A stretch of DNA of 6,751 bases from Nitrospirales bacterium (GTDB lineage Bacteria > Nitrospirota > Nitrospiria > Nitrospirales > UBA2166): the NCBI GenBank assembly GCA_029261375.1, contig JAJDBL010000396.1, positions 1 to 6,751 on the forward strand, given 5' to 3'. This document shows, one piece after another, positions 1 to 5,078 of the stretch (the stretch's first letter is position 1; each line of letters opens with the position of its first letter). A program made the position numbers and the translations under genes. Below the pieces are notes generated by a model. That model was not told where the DNA came from. It was given only the letters and a program-made list of their open reading frames with translations, and ran no database searches.

Positions 1-91
1 TTTTTTGATCTTCCTGCGGGAAATCGCAGCCTAACAAAGCACAATGCGTAAGGCAATCCGGAGCACTCCGTATGGCTATTGTCAGCACAAC

Positions 92-120
92 TTGCCTCAC
101 TCTAAGGAGTCACATAGACT
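92..120 (+). promoter_or_regulatory. Candidate sigma70-type promoter of hicBA
   Basis: TTGCCT (92-97) and TAGACT (115-120) are separated by exactly 17 bases. Each matches the sigma70 -35 or -10 consensus at four of six positions. A small palindrome, ACTC-TAAG-GAGT (99-110), lies in the spacer, where a bound repressor would block RNA polymerase. The TTGCCT box is also the right arm of a wider inverted repeat whose left arm is AGGCAA at 51-56. HicB antitoxins commonly autorepress their operons, so an operator here would make sense, but this is inferred from position only. Confidence 0.4.
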
Positions 121-173
121 AGTTCAAGGATGTTCCGCCAGCTTTCTGGTAATCCATTCAGGAGAATGAAACG

Positions 174-383
174 ATGAGAGAGTTTACTGCAGTTGTGGAG
201 AAAGACCCTGAAACAAGCCTCTATGTCGGGTATGTTCCCGGATTTCCTGGCGCGCATTCACAAGCAGAAACCCTTGAAGAGCTGAATGCGAACCTTCGAG
301 AGGTTATTGAAATGCTCCTCGAAGACGGAGAGCCTAAGATCGAAGGTGAGTTTATCGGGACCCAGCGCATCGCGGTTGCCTAA
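174..383 (+). CDS. hicB: HicB-family antitoxin (type II toxin-antitoxin)
   Basis: This 69-residue protein is a short HicB antitoxin, which binds and neutralises the HicA mRNA interferase encoded just downstream. The visible signature is the compact HicB fold: an opening strand with [11 protein letters not shown], a second strand with [14 protein letters not shown] (about residues 17-30), then the helix [20 protein letters not shown] (about 32-51). Many relatives have GC at the end of the second strand; here it is GA. The short tail after residue 52 has no obvious helix-turn-helix or ribbon-helix-helix DNA-binding domain, so DNA binding may need the HicA-HicB complex or be weak. AGGAGA (160-165) sits 8 bases before the ATG. 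The ATG at 167 meets a stop after three codons, so 174 is the start. The order is antitoxin first, the reverse of the E. coli hicAB operon but common elsewhere. Confidence 0.9.
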   Translation: MREFTAVVEKDPETSLYVGYVPGFPGAHSQAETLEELNANLREVIEMLLEDGEPKIEGEFIGTQRIAVA

Positions 384-385
384 GC

Positions 386-610
386 ATGGCGACGACACCT
401 GTCCTCAAGGCACGTGAAGTTGCAGCCATTCTTGAACAACTCGGCTTCAGTGAAGTGCGGCAACGCGGTTCACACCGGCAATATCGACATCCCGATGGCC
501 GAGGTACCACCGTTCCATTTCACCCCGGTCGAGATATCTCGCCACTCTTGCTTCGTCAGATCGCGAAAGACATTGGACTCTCACTCGACGAATTCCTCGA
601 GCATCGTTAG
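386..610 (+). CDS. hicA: HicA-family mRNA interferase toxin
   Basis: This 74-residue protein is a HicA toxin, a small dsRBD-like RNase that cleaves mRNA and arrests growth unless HicB is bound. It has the family layout: an N-terminal helix with [14 protein letters not shown] (about residues 8-21), the active-site segment [14 protein letters not shown] with the expected catalytic histidine at His30, a strand with [11 protein letters not shown], and a closing helix with [16 protein letters not shown]. The length is normal for the family and all key positions are present, so it looks intact. The ATG follows the hicB stop by two bases with no separate Shine-Dalgarno sequence. Translation is therefore probably coupled to hicB, which would keep antitoxin synthesis ahead of toxin. 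The stop overlaps the end of the hisS remnant on the other strand. Confidence 0.92.
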   Translation: MATTPVLKAREVAAILEQLGFSEVRQRGSHRQYRHPDGRGTTVPFHPGRDISPLLLRQIAKDIGLSLDEFLEHR

Positions 611-828
611 ACCGATTCCCATCGCGATATACCCATCTCTGCCCTTTTGACGACATCCGTCTCAGCACCAATGCTCCGAGCAAACAATTCCGTCTGCTCA
701 AAGATCGGAATTCGGACCTCTTGGTACCCATACCGACGAAATACATCACGCGCCTCAGACTCAATTTTCTGCCACACCGACACATCGGCAGGCAGGATGT
801 CTTTGACGCCTTTAATCGCTTTTATCAT
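607..828 (-). pseudogene. hisS: 5' fragment of histidyl-tRNA synthetase gene
   Basis: Read on the minus strand from ATG at 828-826, the sequence encodes a clear HisRS N-terminus. MIKAIKGVKDILP is followed by VWQKIESEARDVFRRYGYQEVRIPIFEQTELFARSIG, which covers the opening strand, the first helix and class II motif 1. Homology runs through ETDVVK and stops near base 646. Intact HisRS normally continues with an EMYTF-like segment, but here it is replaced by unrelated residues ending at a TAA (609-607) that abuts the hicA stop. About 62 of roughly 420 codons remain, lacking class II motifs 2 and 3 and the histidine-binding loops, so no synthetase can be made. The frame extends upstream to 909, but those extra residues do not look like HisRS, so 828 is the original start. 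The gene was presumably cut when the hicBA segment arrived or by a deletion. A functional hisS must exist elsewhere. Confidence 0.85.
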
Positions 829-993
829 AGGTTTTTCACTCACTCCCTCTAACCCACGCCAGCGTAAAAAACTCCCTGATGGACGGCAATTGATCAGCCG
901 TTCGAGCATACACGCAGCGTTTCAATTGATTACATCAGGCAAAAGGAGCAATTAAGACCAAATCTCCCTTCCTTTAAAACGAATAAATCATTG

Positions 994-1356
994 ATGTCAA
1001 AGCGAACAATTTATCGATTTACAATCGCGGCGTTTCTGGCTGTAACGATGCTGACTATCGGAACGGTATGCTGGTACGCGTACGACAATCGGGATGGATA
1101 CCGGAATCTGAAGGTTGCAAGGAATATCCAACCTCCGATATCAGAGGCAAAGCTTCGTAGCCTGTTCTACGGCCACATAACTGAATTTTTAGAAGACGAT
1201 TATAAAGTCCTCTACTTTGATACACCCTCTCTTCAGGCAGAAAGGATACGCGCCTGCATCAACATGGATGGAGAAGTGACGCGATTGCAATGGGATGAAG
1301 GAAAAGACGGTAGCTGGACCACACGATCATACGCGGACGGAGTGAAATGCTACTGA
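994..1356 (+). CDS. Small single-span membrane protein, unknown function
   Basis: I do not recognise this 120-residue protein. It starts with a basic stretch (MSKRTIYR) followed by one hydrophobic segment at about residues 9-29, so it is either anchored in the inner membrane or exported by an uncleaved signal. The remaining ~90 residues are polar and would lie outside the cytoplasm. They contain the segments PPISEAKLRSLFYG and ACINMDGEVTRLQWDEG, with cysteines near residues 88 and 119 that could pair. The helix-then-strand pattern and the closing DGEV-strand faintly recall BamE/SmpA-like lipoprotein folds, but there is no lipobox and I would not assign it. A TTG lies directly before the ATG. 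No good ribosome site sits close by; the nearest AAGGAG (942-947) is about 47 bases away. Coding looks less GC-rich than in the genes to the right. Confidence 0.6.
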   Translation: MSKRTIYRFTIAAFLAVTMLTIGTVCWYAYDNRDGYRNLKVARNIQPPISEAKLRSLFYGHITEFLEDDYKVLYFDTPSLQAERIRACINMDGEVTRLQWDEGKDGSWTTRSYADGVKCY

Positions 1357-1388
1357 CAACGGCATGGGTTCACTAGAATAAATACAAC

Positions 1389-1720
1389 ATGATGGACATT
1401 CTAACCAATAGCTATTGGATCGTTGCCACAATCATTTTGGTTTTTTTACACGCATCCCTTAAAGTCGCCGGCGAGTCAGAGAGATTTGCGGTCATACTTT
1501 TAGGTCGTTTCGTTGGGCGAAGGGGCCGGGTGTATTGGTAAAGTGAGCAGGGTCGGAAACGCGATGGATTCGCATCAGTCTCACTCAACACGGTTGATTC
1601 GTTGGGGGGAAACTAGTTGGTTCGATAATGCATCTATATCCCCTCAGGTCAGAAGGCACACTCAAGACAGGCCAAGGGATAGTTATACGCTCATTCAAAG
1701 AGAATGAAGTGTGGCCATGA
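1389..1720 (+). pseudogene. Degenerate SPFH/slipin-like membrane protein gene
   Basis: From ATG 1389 or 1392 the frame reads a short N-terminus, a hydrophobic span (WIVATIILVFLHASLKVAG), then ESERFAVILLGRFVGRRG, and stops at TAA 1539-1541. SPFH/slipin proteins have exactly this order: one membrane span, an E-x-ERxxV segment, LGRFxG, then GPG. The missing GPG appears at once in another frame from 1523 (GPGVLVK), as if one G had been lost from the GGGG run at 1522-1525. That second frame runs to TGA 1718-1720, broken only by TGA at 1544 and 1595, and encodes AGSETRWIRISLTQHG and EGTLKTGQGIVIRSFKENEVW. The latter resembles an NfeD-like OB-fold strand pair. One frameshift plus two nonsense codons make this a pseudogene of about 110 codons. 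The SPFH match at the start is good; the NfeD-like reading of the tail is weaker. Confidence 0.6.
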
Positions 1721-1824
1721 AATGCATGTATGACATCACACCCGGCAACTTAGTCGACCCTAGACTCAGAGCAGTCGGAAAAAGTAGCTAGAATCCCTTC
1801 ATTGGACAAAAGTCGCGTATCAAA

Positions 1825-2031
1825 ATGCAAACTAATATCCCTGATAAATCTTATAAGAGAGTACGCTTCGGCTGTGGCGCATCCTTTGGTCTTTTCGTTG
1901 GACTTCTGATCACTTTCCGCTATTTCTTGACGTGGTCGTTGAGTTGGGAAATCTTACTTCCGGCTGTAATTATTGTGGCAATTATTTGTGGAATGCTCGC
2001 TACGAAATATGGGGATCGCTTCTGGATATAG
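1825..2031 (+). CDS. Small two-helix membrane protein, unknown function
   Basis: This 68-residue protein has two hydrophobic segments, about residues 17-35 (with GASFGLFVGLLITF) and 42-60 (with ILLPAVIIVAIICGMLA), separated by a short loop containing TWSLSW. It ends with the polar motif KYGDRFW. Basic residues at the N-terminus (KSYKRVR) and near the C-terminal end put both termini on the cytoplasmic side by the positive-inside rule, giving a hairpin in the inner membrane. The glycine-rich first helix and a GDRFW-type end look like a conserved small membrane protein rather than a chance frame, but I can give no function. No convincing Shine-Dalgarno precedes the ATG, which lowers confidence. 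It stands alone, 104 bases after the broken SPFH-like gene and 87 bases before the TPR gene. Confidence 0.6.
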   Translation: MQTNIPDKSYKRVRFGCGASFGLFVGLLITFRYFLTWSLSWEILLPAVIIVAIICGMLATKYGDRFWI

Positions 2032-2072
2032 CATCTTCCTCCATGTAGAGGCAGATCGGACATTGGGAAACA

Positions 2073-2097
2073 GTGGGTCAATCTCTTTTTCACCCAC
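2073..2097 (+). terminator. Weak hairpin before the TPR gene
   Basis: GTGGGT (2073-2078) pairs perfectly with ACCCAC (2092-2097) around a 13-base loop containing a run of five T. It lies between the stop of the small membrane protein and the ribosome site of the TPR gene. It could end the upstream transcript or shape the leader of the downstream one. The stem is only six pairs and no U-tract follows, so this is tentative. Confidence 0.25.
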
Positions 2098-2118
2098 AGT
2101 GCAATTGGAGGTGCTCTC

Positions 2119-2586
2119 ATGAACGATACTGAACCCCTGCTAGAAGAGGTGCGAAAAATTCGGAGCTCAATTGAAGGGTACAAACGCTACCAAAAGAACA
2201 CCACAGTTTGGATATTCGTAGGTTTATTTGTATTTCTTGCAGTTACCCTCGGAGCGAAATACTACGTCACACAAGAAAACAAAGATGGCCAAGCGCAGCA
2301 AGATGTTCGAGAACAATGGACGTGGACCTGTGTAGAAAAGGAAATGCGAGAAGGTGACTACTCCAAGGCGATTGAGAAGGCGAACTATTTACTATTGAAA
2401 AGCCCAAACTACTACCCAGGGTTAGCACGACTGGGGCAAGCTCACGTCATGGCTGGGAACCATGCTGAAGCGTTCATTGCCTTTCAAAATGCGCATGACA
2501 TATTTCCGTCCGAGAAAAACCTCAAAAACCTGGAGGCAGCTCGTACCTTGTTGACATCTACAGCTAGCACTCCAAATAAACCCTGA
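2119..2586 (+). CDS. Membrane-anchored TPR protein
   Basis: This 155-residue protein has a cytoplasmic N-terminal helix (about residues 5-24, rich in E, R and K), one membrane span at about 29-49 (WIFVGLFVFLAVTLGAKYYV), a polar linker, and then two tetratricopeptide-type helix pairs. The first pair (about 67-99) contains EMREGDYSKAIEKANYLLLKSPNYY. The second (about 100-133) contains GLARLGQAHVMAGNHAEAFIAFQNAHDIFP, with the usual small and aromatic spacing and a proline ending each repeat. A partial third helix follows before a Ser/Thr-rich tail. TPR units mediate protein-protein contacts, so a scaffold or assembly role at the membrane is likely; the partner is unknown. GGAGGTG (2107-2113) lies five bases before the ATG, a good ribosome site. 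It resembles the YfgM/TPR_21 layout (one span then TPRs) but is too short to assign there. Confidence 0.75.
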   Translation: MNDTEPLLEEVRKIRSSIEGYKRYQKNTTVWIFVGLFVFLAVTLGAKYYVTQENKDGQAQQDVREQWTWTCVEKEMREGDYSKAIEKANYLLLKSPNYYPGLARLGQAHVMAGNHAEAFIAFQNAHDIFPSEKNLKNLEAARTLLTSTASTPNKP

Positions 2587-2667
2587 CCCTGATAGTTGAG
2601 ATACAGACTTCGAGTAAACCTTGAACCTAAACATACATGAGGATACTTGCCATATGAGAGTGATAAC

Positions 2668-3009
2668 ATGGAATTAGATGCAGCAGGACTGAAACGCATT
2701 ATCACCTTTATCGAGCTCATCCAACGGGCGAATGCAGCGAAGATTCGACCGACGTTTGTCATCACTCCCACGGAGCAGGGAGACAATATTCATGCGGCCG
2801 TGACGATCGACGGGGAACGGCGTGATGCGGGACTCTTCTTTTGGGATATCAGTCTTCTGGAAGCCAAGGGGTTGATCTGCTCACTCGATGAGGATGATAT
2901 CGCCGTCGGGATGACGGTGACCGACGGGATCGTCGACGAGGCCGAGCCCATCCTTGCGTTTGCGAGCACCGCACTTCAAAAACTGGCTTCCGACTCAGGG
3001 CCAGAGTGA
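2668..3009 (+). CDS. Small soluble acidic protein, unknown function
   Basis: I do not recognise this 113-residue protein. It has no signal peptide or membrane span and should be cytosolic. It opens with a helix (about residues 5-24, LKRIITFIELIQRANAAKI). Two short strands follow, FVITP and HAAVTIDGERRDAGLFFWD. The second half is strongly acidic, including SLDEDDIAVGMTVTDGIVDEAEPI, and a last helix closes the chain. The alternation of strands and helices suggests one small alpha/beta domain. The frame is open from a TTG at 2647, but I prefer the ATG at 2668. GAGAGTG (2656-2662) is five bases upstream of it, while AGGA near 2640 is too close to the TTG. The codons look more GC-rich than in the small genes upstream, like those on the right of the window. 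Two strong hairpins follow its stop. Confidence 0.7.
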   Translation: MELDAAGLKRIITFIELIQRANAAKIRPTFVITPTEQGDNIHAAVTIDGERRDAGLFFWDISLLEAKGLICSLDEDDIAVGMTVTDGIVDEAEPILAFASTALQKLASDSGPE

Positions 3010-3077
3010 CGAATACAGAAACAATATTTGTAGGACCGAACACTCGATCGATACGTTGCTTGTTACCCAAAACGCAG

Positions 3078-3109
3078 CAAGGGAGTCTCCCAAATAGAAG
3101 ACTCCCTTG
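3078..3109 (+). terminator. 11-bp perfect hairpin after the acidic-protein gene
   Basis: CAAGGGAGTCT (3078-3088) pairs perfectly with AGACTCCCTTG (3099-3109) around a ten-base loop. It lies 69 bases past the stop at 3009, in the gap between two convergent genes, so it can serve as a transcript end or 3'-stabilising structure. The usual run of T after the stem is missing on both strands, so it is not a textbook intrinsic terminator. Confidence 0.5.
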
Positions 3110-3165
3110 AGCGTTGAATCCTAGTTTCTGTATCACGCGTCTCCTTCGAGGCACGTGTCTCGGTA

Positions 3166-3192
3166 GGCGGGGCTGCCTTCGGCAACCCCGCC
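3166..3192. terminator. GC-rich hairpin between convergent genes
   Basis: GGCGGGG (3166-3172) pairs with CCCCGCC (3186-3192). After one C/A mismatch the stem continues with TGCC against GGCA (3174-3177 and 3181-3184), closing on a very short TTC loop. It lies 60 bases beyond the stop of the minus-strand CHRD gene and could block transcription in both directions. No T-run follows on either strand, so the terminator role rests on position and stem strength. Confidence 0.45.
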
Positions 3193-3252
3193 CCAACCAA
3201 GTGCCGGGTTCTACTTCACACTAAAGATCCCGGCTGCCATTACCCACCCAGC

Positions 3253-4602
3253 TCAGGGGCTCGGTGTTGGAGTTAGACCGATCGGATCATCTGGGGGCGG
3301 TGGCGGTCCTCCATCATCCGGCGGTGGTGTGCCTCCATCACCCGGTGGTGGCGGTGGTGTGCCTCCATCATCCGGTGGTGGCGGTGGTGTGCCTCCATCA
3401 TCCGGCGGTGGCGGTGGTGTGCCTCCATCATCCGGCGGTGGCGGTGGTGTGCCTCCATCACCTGGACCAGGACCACATGGCCCTTCTTCAGGCTTGCAGT
3501 CTCCCTCATGATTATCATCACCAGGACCCGGACCAGGTCCGCACGGCCCTAGGTTCGGATCGCACGGCGGTGGGTTTCCACCATCATTCGGACCACATGG
3601 GCCCTCTTCAGGCTTGCATTGAGGCGGTTGGCCTCCGTCATCGTGATCGCATGGGCCAAAATTCGGATCACAGGGTGGTGGTGGGAAACCTCCGTTTGGA
3701 TCACACGGACCAAGGTTCGGATCACACGGGAACCCATCTGGTCCACCTGGAGGTGGAGGTCCACACTGACCGGTGTTTGGATCACATGGGAAACCTCCTG
3801 GACCCCCCGGGAAGTCTTGTGGAAAGCATGGGGCACCAGCGTTAGGCTGACACGGAAATGCGTCAGGGCCGCCCGGGAATCCATCTGGACCAGGACCGCC
3901 AGGTCCACCAGGGCCACAGGGTCCGCCAGGTCCACCGGGACCGCCAGGTCCACCGGGACCACCAGGTCCTCCAGGACCACAGGGATCGCCAATGAAGATC
4001 GGTTGAAAATCTAAGTCATTGAGCTGTCCTCGAATTTCACCGTTGGGGTACTCCTCGGTATGCACGCTCACGTACACGGCACCTTTCTCGAACGCCTTCA
4101 AGGCGCTGAGGAAGTCTCCAGGTTTGATCCCTTGTTCGGCTGGACCAATAATACTTGTAGCATCAAGGAACCCCTGTACCCTGCCCTCACTCTCCGGACA
4201 TACCGACATTCCGGGCTGAACATCATCGGGACTCGTACATAAGACAGCGATGATCCCGCCGTTGGTCAACTTGCGACCCAAGTGAAGATGAGCGCCGGTG
4301 ACAACGGATCCGGGAAGAAAGTCGTACTCCATCGTGAACTCAAGTTGCTGAATCGCCTCTAACGGCAATTCCTCATGTTCCAGTTCACCGACGATATCAA
4401 TCTCAAACTTTCCGTTGGCGTCGGAAGCGAGCGTTGGAACCACCGTCACGCCTCTCAATTTGATCTTGAAGGGCTCGAAGTCAAAATCAGCGCCAGGGAA
4501 TCCTGGGCCCGGCCCTTGGCCCTGCTGTGCCCCAACGGGGACGGCCGATAACAGGGCACACACAAGCGCCATACTCAGCATGATTCGTATGAATCTAGAC
4601 AT
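3253..4602 (-). CDS. Secreted CHRD-domain protein with collagen-like and Cys/Pro repeats
   Basis: This 449-residue protein is exported. Its signal peptide spans residues 1-25 ([23 protein letters not shown], with cleavage after the AxA-like VGA). A CHRD (chordin-type) domain follows at about 45-195, with the telltale [19 protein letters not shown] and, at its end, [20 protein letters not shown]. Cysteines at 122 and 135 may pair. Next is a collagen-like tract (208-239) of Gly-Pro-Gly triplets, then seven cysteine-bracketed motifs of the CDPNLGPC type (251-376), then five [10 protein letters not shown] units (381-430), ending in IGLTPTPSP. No sorting signal, membrane anchor or lipobox is seen, so it is probably periplasmic, released, or held on the surface. 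Bacterial CHRD domains are common in secreted proteins, but their ligands are largely unknown. The frame is open to 4704, but the signal peptide and an AAGGAGG site six bases upstream fix the start at 4602. Confidence 0.88.
   Translation of the reverse strand: MSRFIRIMLSMALVCALLSAVPVGAQQGQGPGPGFPGADFDFEPFKIKLRGVTVVPTLASDANGKFEIDIVGELEHEELPLEAIQQLEFTMEYDFLPGSVVTGAHLHLGRKLTNGGIIAVLCTSPDDVQPGMSVCPESEGRVQGFLDATSIIGPAEQGIKPGDFLSALKAFEKGAVYVSVHTEEYPNGEIRGQLNDLDFQPIFIGDPCGPGGPGGPGGPGGPGGPGGPCGPGGPGGPGPDGFPGGPDAFPCQPNAGAPCFPQDFPGGPGGFPCDPNTGQCGPPPPGGPDGFPCDPNLGPCDPNGGFPPPPCDPNFGPCDHDDGGQPPQCKPEEGPCGPNDGGNPPPCDPNLGPCGPGPGPGDDNHEGDCKPEEGPCGPGPGDGGTPPPPPDDGGTPPPPPDDGGTPPPPPDDGGTPPPPPGDGGTPPPDDGGPPPPPDDPIGLTPTPSP
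3313..3462 (-). repeat. Tandem 30-bp repeat, five units, encoding [10 protein letters not shown]
   Basis: A 30-base unit is repeated head to tail five times with only a few single-base differences, such as CCATCATCC against CCATCACCC. Each unit encodes D/G-D-G-G-T followed by five prolines; the last unit is shortened to three. The period is a multiple of three, so gain or loss of a unit keeps the CHRD gene in frame. A diverged sixth unit (DDGGPPPPP) lies just beyond, toward 3286. Confidence 0.92.
3475..3852 (-). repeat. Cysteine-bracketed repeat region (C-x6-C motifs)
   Basis: Residues 251-376 of the CHRD protein hold six C-x6-C motifs at 273-280, 293-300, 311-318, 329-336, 347-354 and 369-376, plus one C-x7-C at 251-259. 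Two versions occur: CDPNxGPC and CKPEEGPC. From 293 on, four motifs follow at an exact 18-residue period (293, 311, 329, 347), joined by Gly/Pro/Asp-rich linkers. At the DNA level the repeats are diverged, unlike the 30-bp array, so they are older or under selection. Each pair could form a small disulphide loop in the oxidising periplasm. Confidence 0.85.
3886..3981 (-). repeat. Collagen-like Gly-Pro-Gly triplet tract
   Basis: This is a nine-base-periodic low-complexity DNA tract (CCACCAGGT-like units) encoding residues 208-239 of the CHRD protein: CGP followed by repeated GGP triplets with two cysteines inside or beside the tract. Glycine sits at every third position, as a collagen triple helix needs. 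But the pattern is G-G-P or G-P-G, without the charged and varied residues usual in bacterial collagen-like proteins, and only about ten triplets are present. It may be a flexible spacer rather than a triple helix. Confidence 0.75.
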
Positions 4603-5078
4603 AGGTAACCTCCTTGTTAGATGGGAACGATGCACGTCATCGAGTTCCTTGATGTGTGCGGTGGGCATCTGGGATCGTGGTTTCGCGTTCATAGGATGGG
4701 ACACTCGTCACATGCTCGTGCGACATTCATGGTCACACCGCGAGTCGACAACCTGACTCTACGGGCGTGGCGTCGCTGAACTTCTATCGGAGGAGGGTGG
4801 CAATCGCTTGAGGAGGGAGGTTAGGTGCGAATAGTGTGATTTGTGGCGTTACTAATGTGTTTTTGTCGCCTTATGCTTCCTTTGTTGTGTTGCGTGATGA
4901 ACGTATTCTAGAAAATATTTTTTTGTGCGACGAGATCGAAAAAAAGGAATGCGCTCACAACATGATGCTATCGACAGCACTTAGGCTAAACGCGAAAGAA
5001 CCGCTGCTAAAGAGAGGGATCACGATCCTCCTAAATCTATATGCGCCACTCATCATCGAGACGGCGTAGAATGACTCG
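4603..5078. other. 476-bp intergenic region with an AT-rich patch
   Basis: This spacer separates the divergent CHRD gene (minus) and dipeptidase gene (plus) and must hold both promoters. Next to the CHRD gene an imperfect hairpin lies in its leader: GCAC (4632-4635) and CATC (4638-4641) against GATG (4651-4654) and GTGC (4656-4659). At 4792-4820 GAGGAGGG occurs twice, about 20 bases apart. From about 4830 to 4950 the DNA turns AT-rich with T7 and A7 runs. TTGTTG (4882-4887) and TATTCT (4904-4909), 16 bases apart, make a possible but weak plus-strand promoter. An imperfect inverted repeat GAGGGATC-AC-GATCCTC occupies 5014-5030. I see no convincing gene; a GTG-started frame at 4836-5069 resembles nothing known. 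Confidence 0.5.
4609..4615 (-). promoter_or_regulatory. Ribosome binding site that fixes the CHRD gene start
   Basis: On the minus strand AAGGAGG lies six bases before ATG 4602-4600, an ideal Shine-Dalgarno spacing. No comparable site precedes the upstream in-frame ATG at 4704, and the extra 34 residues it would add are hydrophilic and would bury the signal peptide. Confidence 0.85.

Noticed and set aside
14..29. CTGCG...CGCAG hairpin with a nearby T6 run at the left edge
   Set aside because: The T-run precedes the stem on the plus strand and becomes an A-run after it on the minus strand, so it is wrong for a terminator in either direction.
29..35. GCCTAAC, which fits the integron attC inverse core RYYYAAC
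   Set aside because: No matching GTTRRRY partner lies within a normal attC distance before hicB and no fitting stem is present; seven-base degenerate matches are common by chance.
1513..1707. TTG-started 64-codon frame
   Set aside because: It overlaps the SPFH-like pseudogene in a third frame and has no recognisable pattern, whereas the other two frames carry family motifs.
3313..3462. 30-base repeats of CRISPR-like length
   Set aside because: The units are directly contiguous with no spacers, keep a reading frame, and encode a proline-rich protein repeat.
3264..3845. Long open frames on the plus strand and in the second minus frame across the CHRD gene repeats
   Set aside because: They are by-products of the repetitive GC-rich DNA (His/Val/Leu- and Met/His/Arg-repeat translations) without ribosome sites or signals; the minus frame with signal peptide and CHRD domain is the real one.
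4836..5069. GTG-started open frame of 77 codons in the AT-rich spacer
   Set aside because: The start lies about 16 bases from the nearest GA-rich site, the product resembles no family, and its composition follows the AT-rich patch rather than coding bias.
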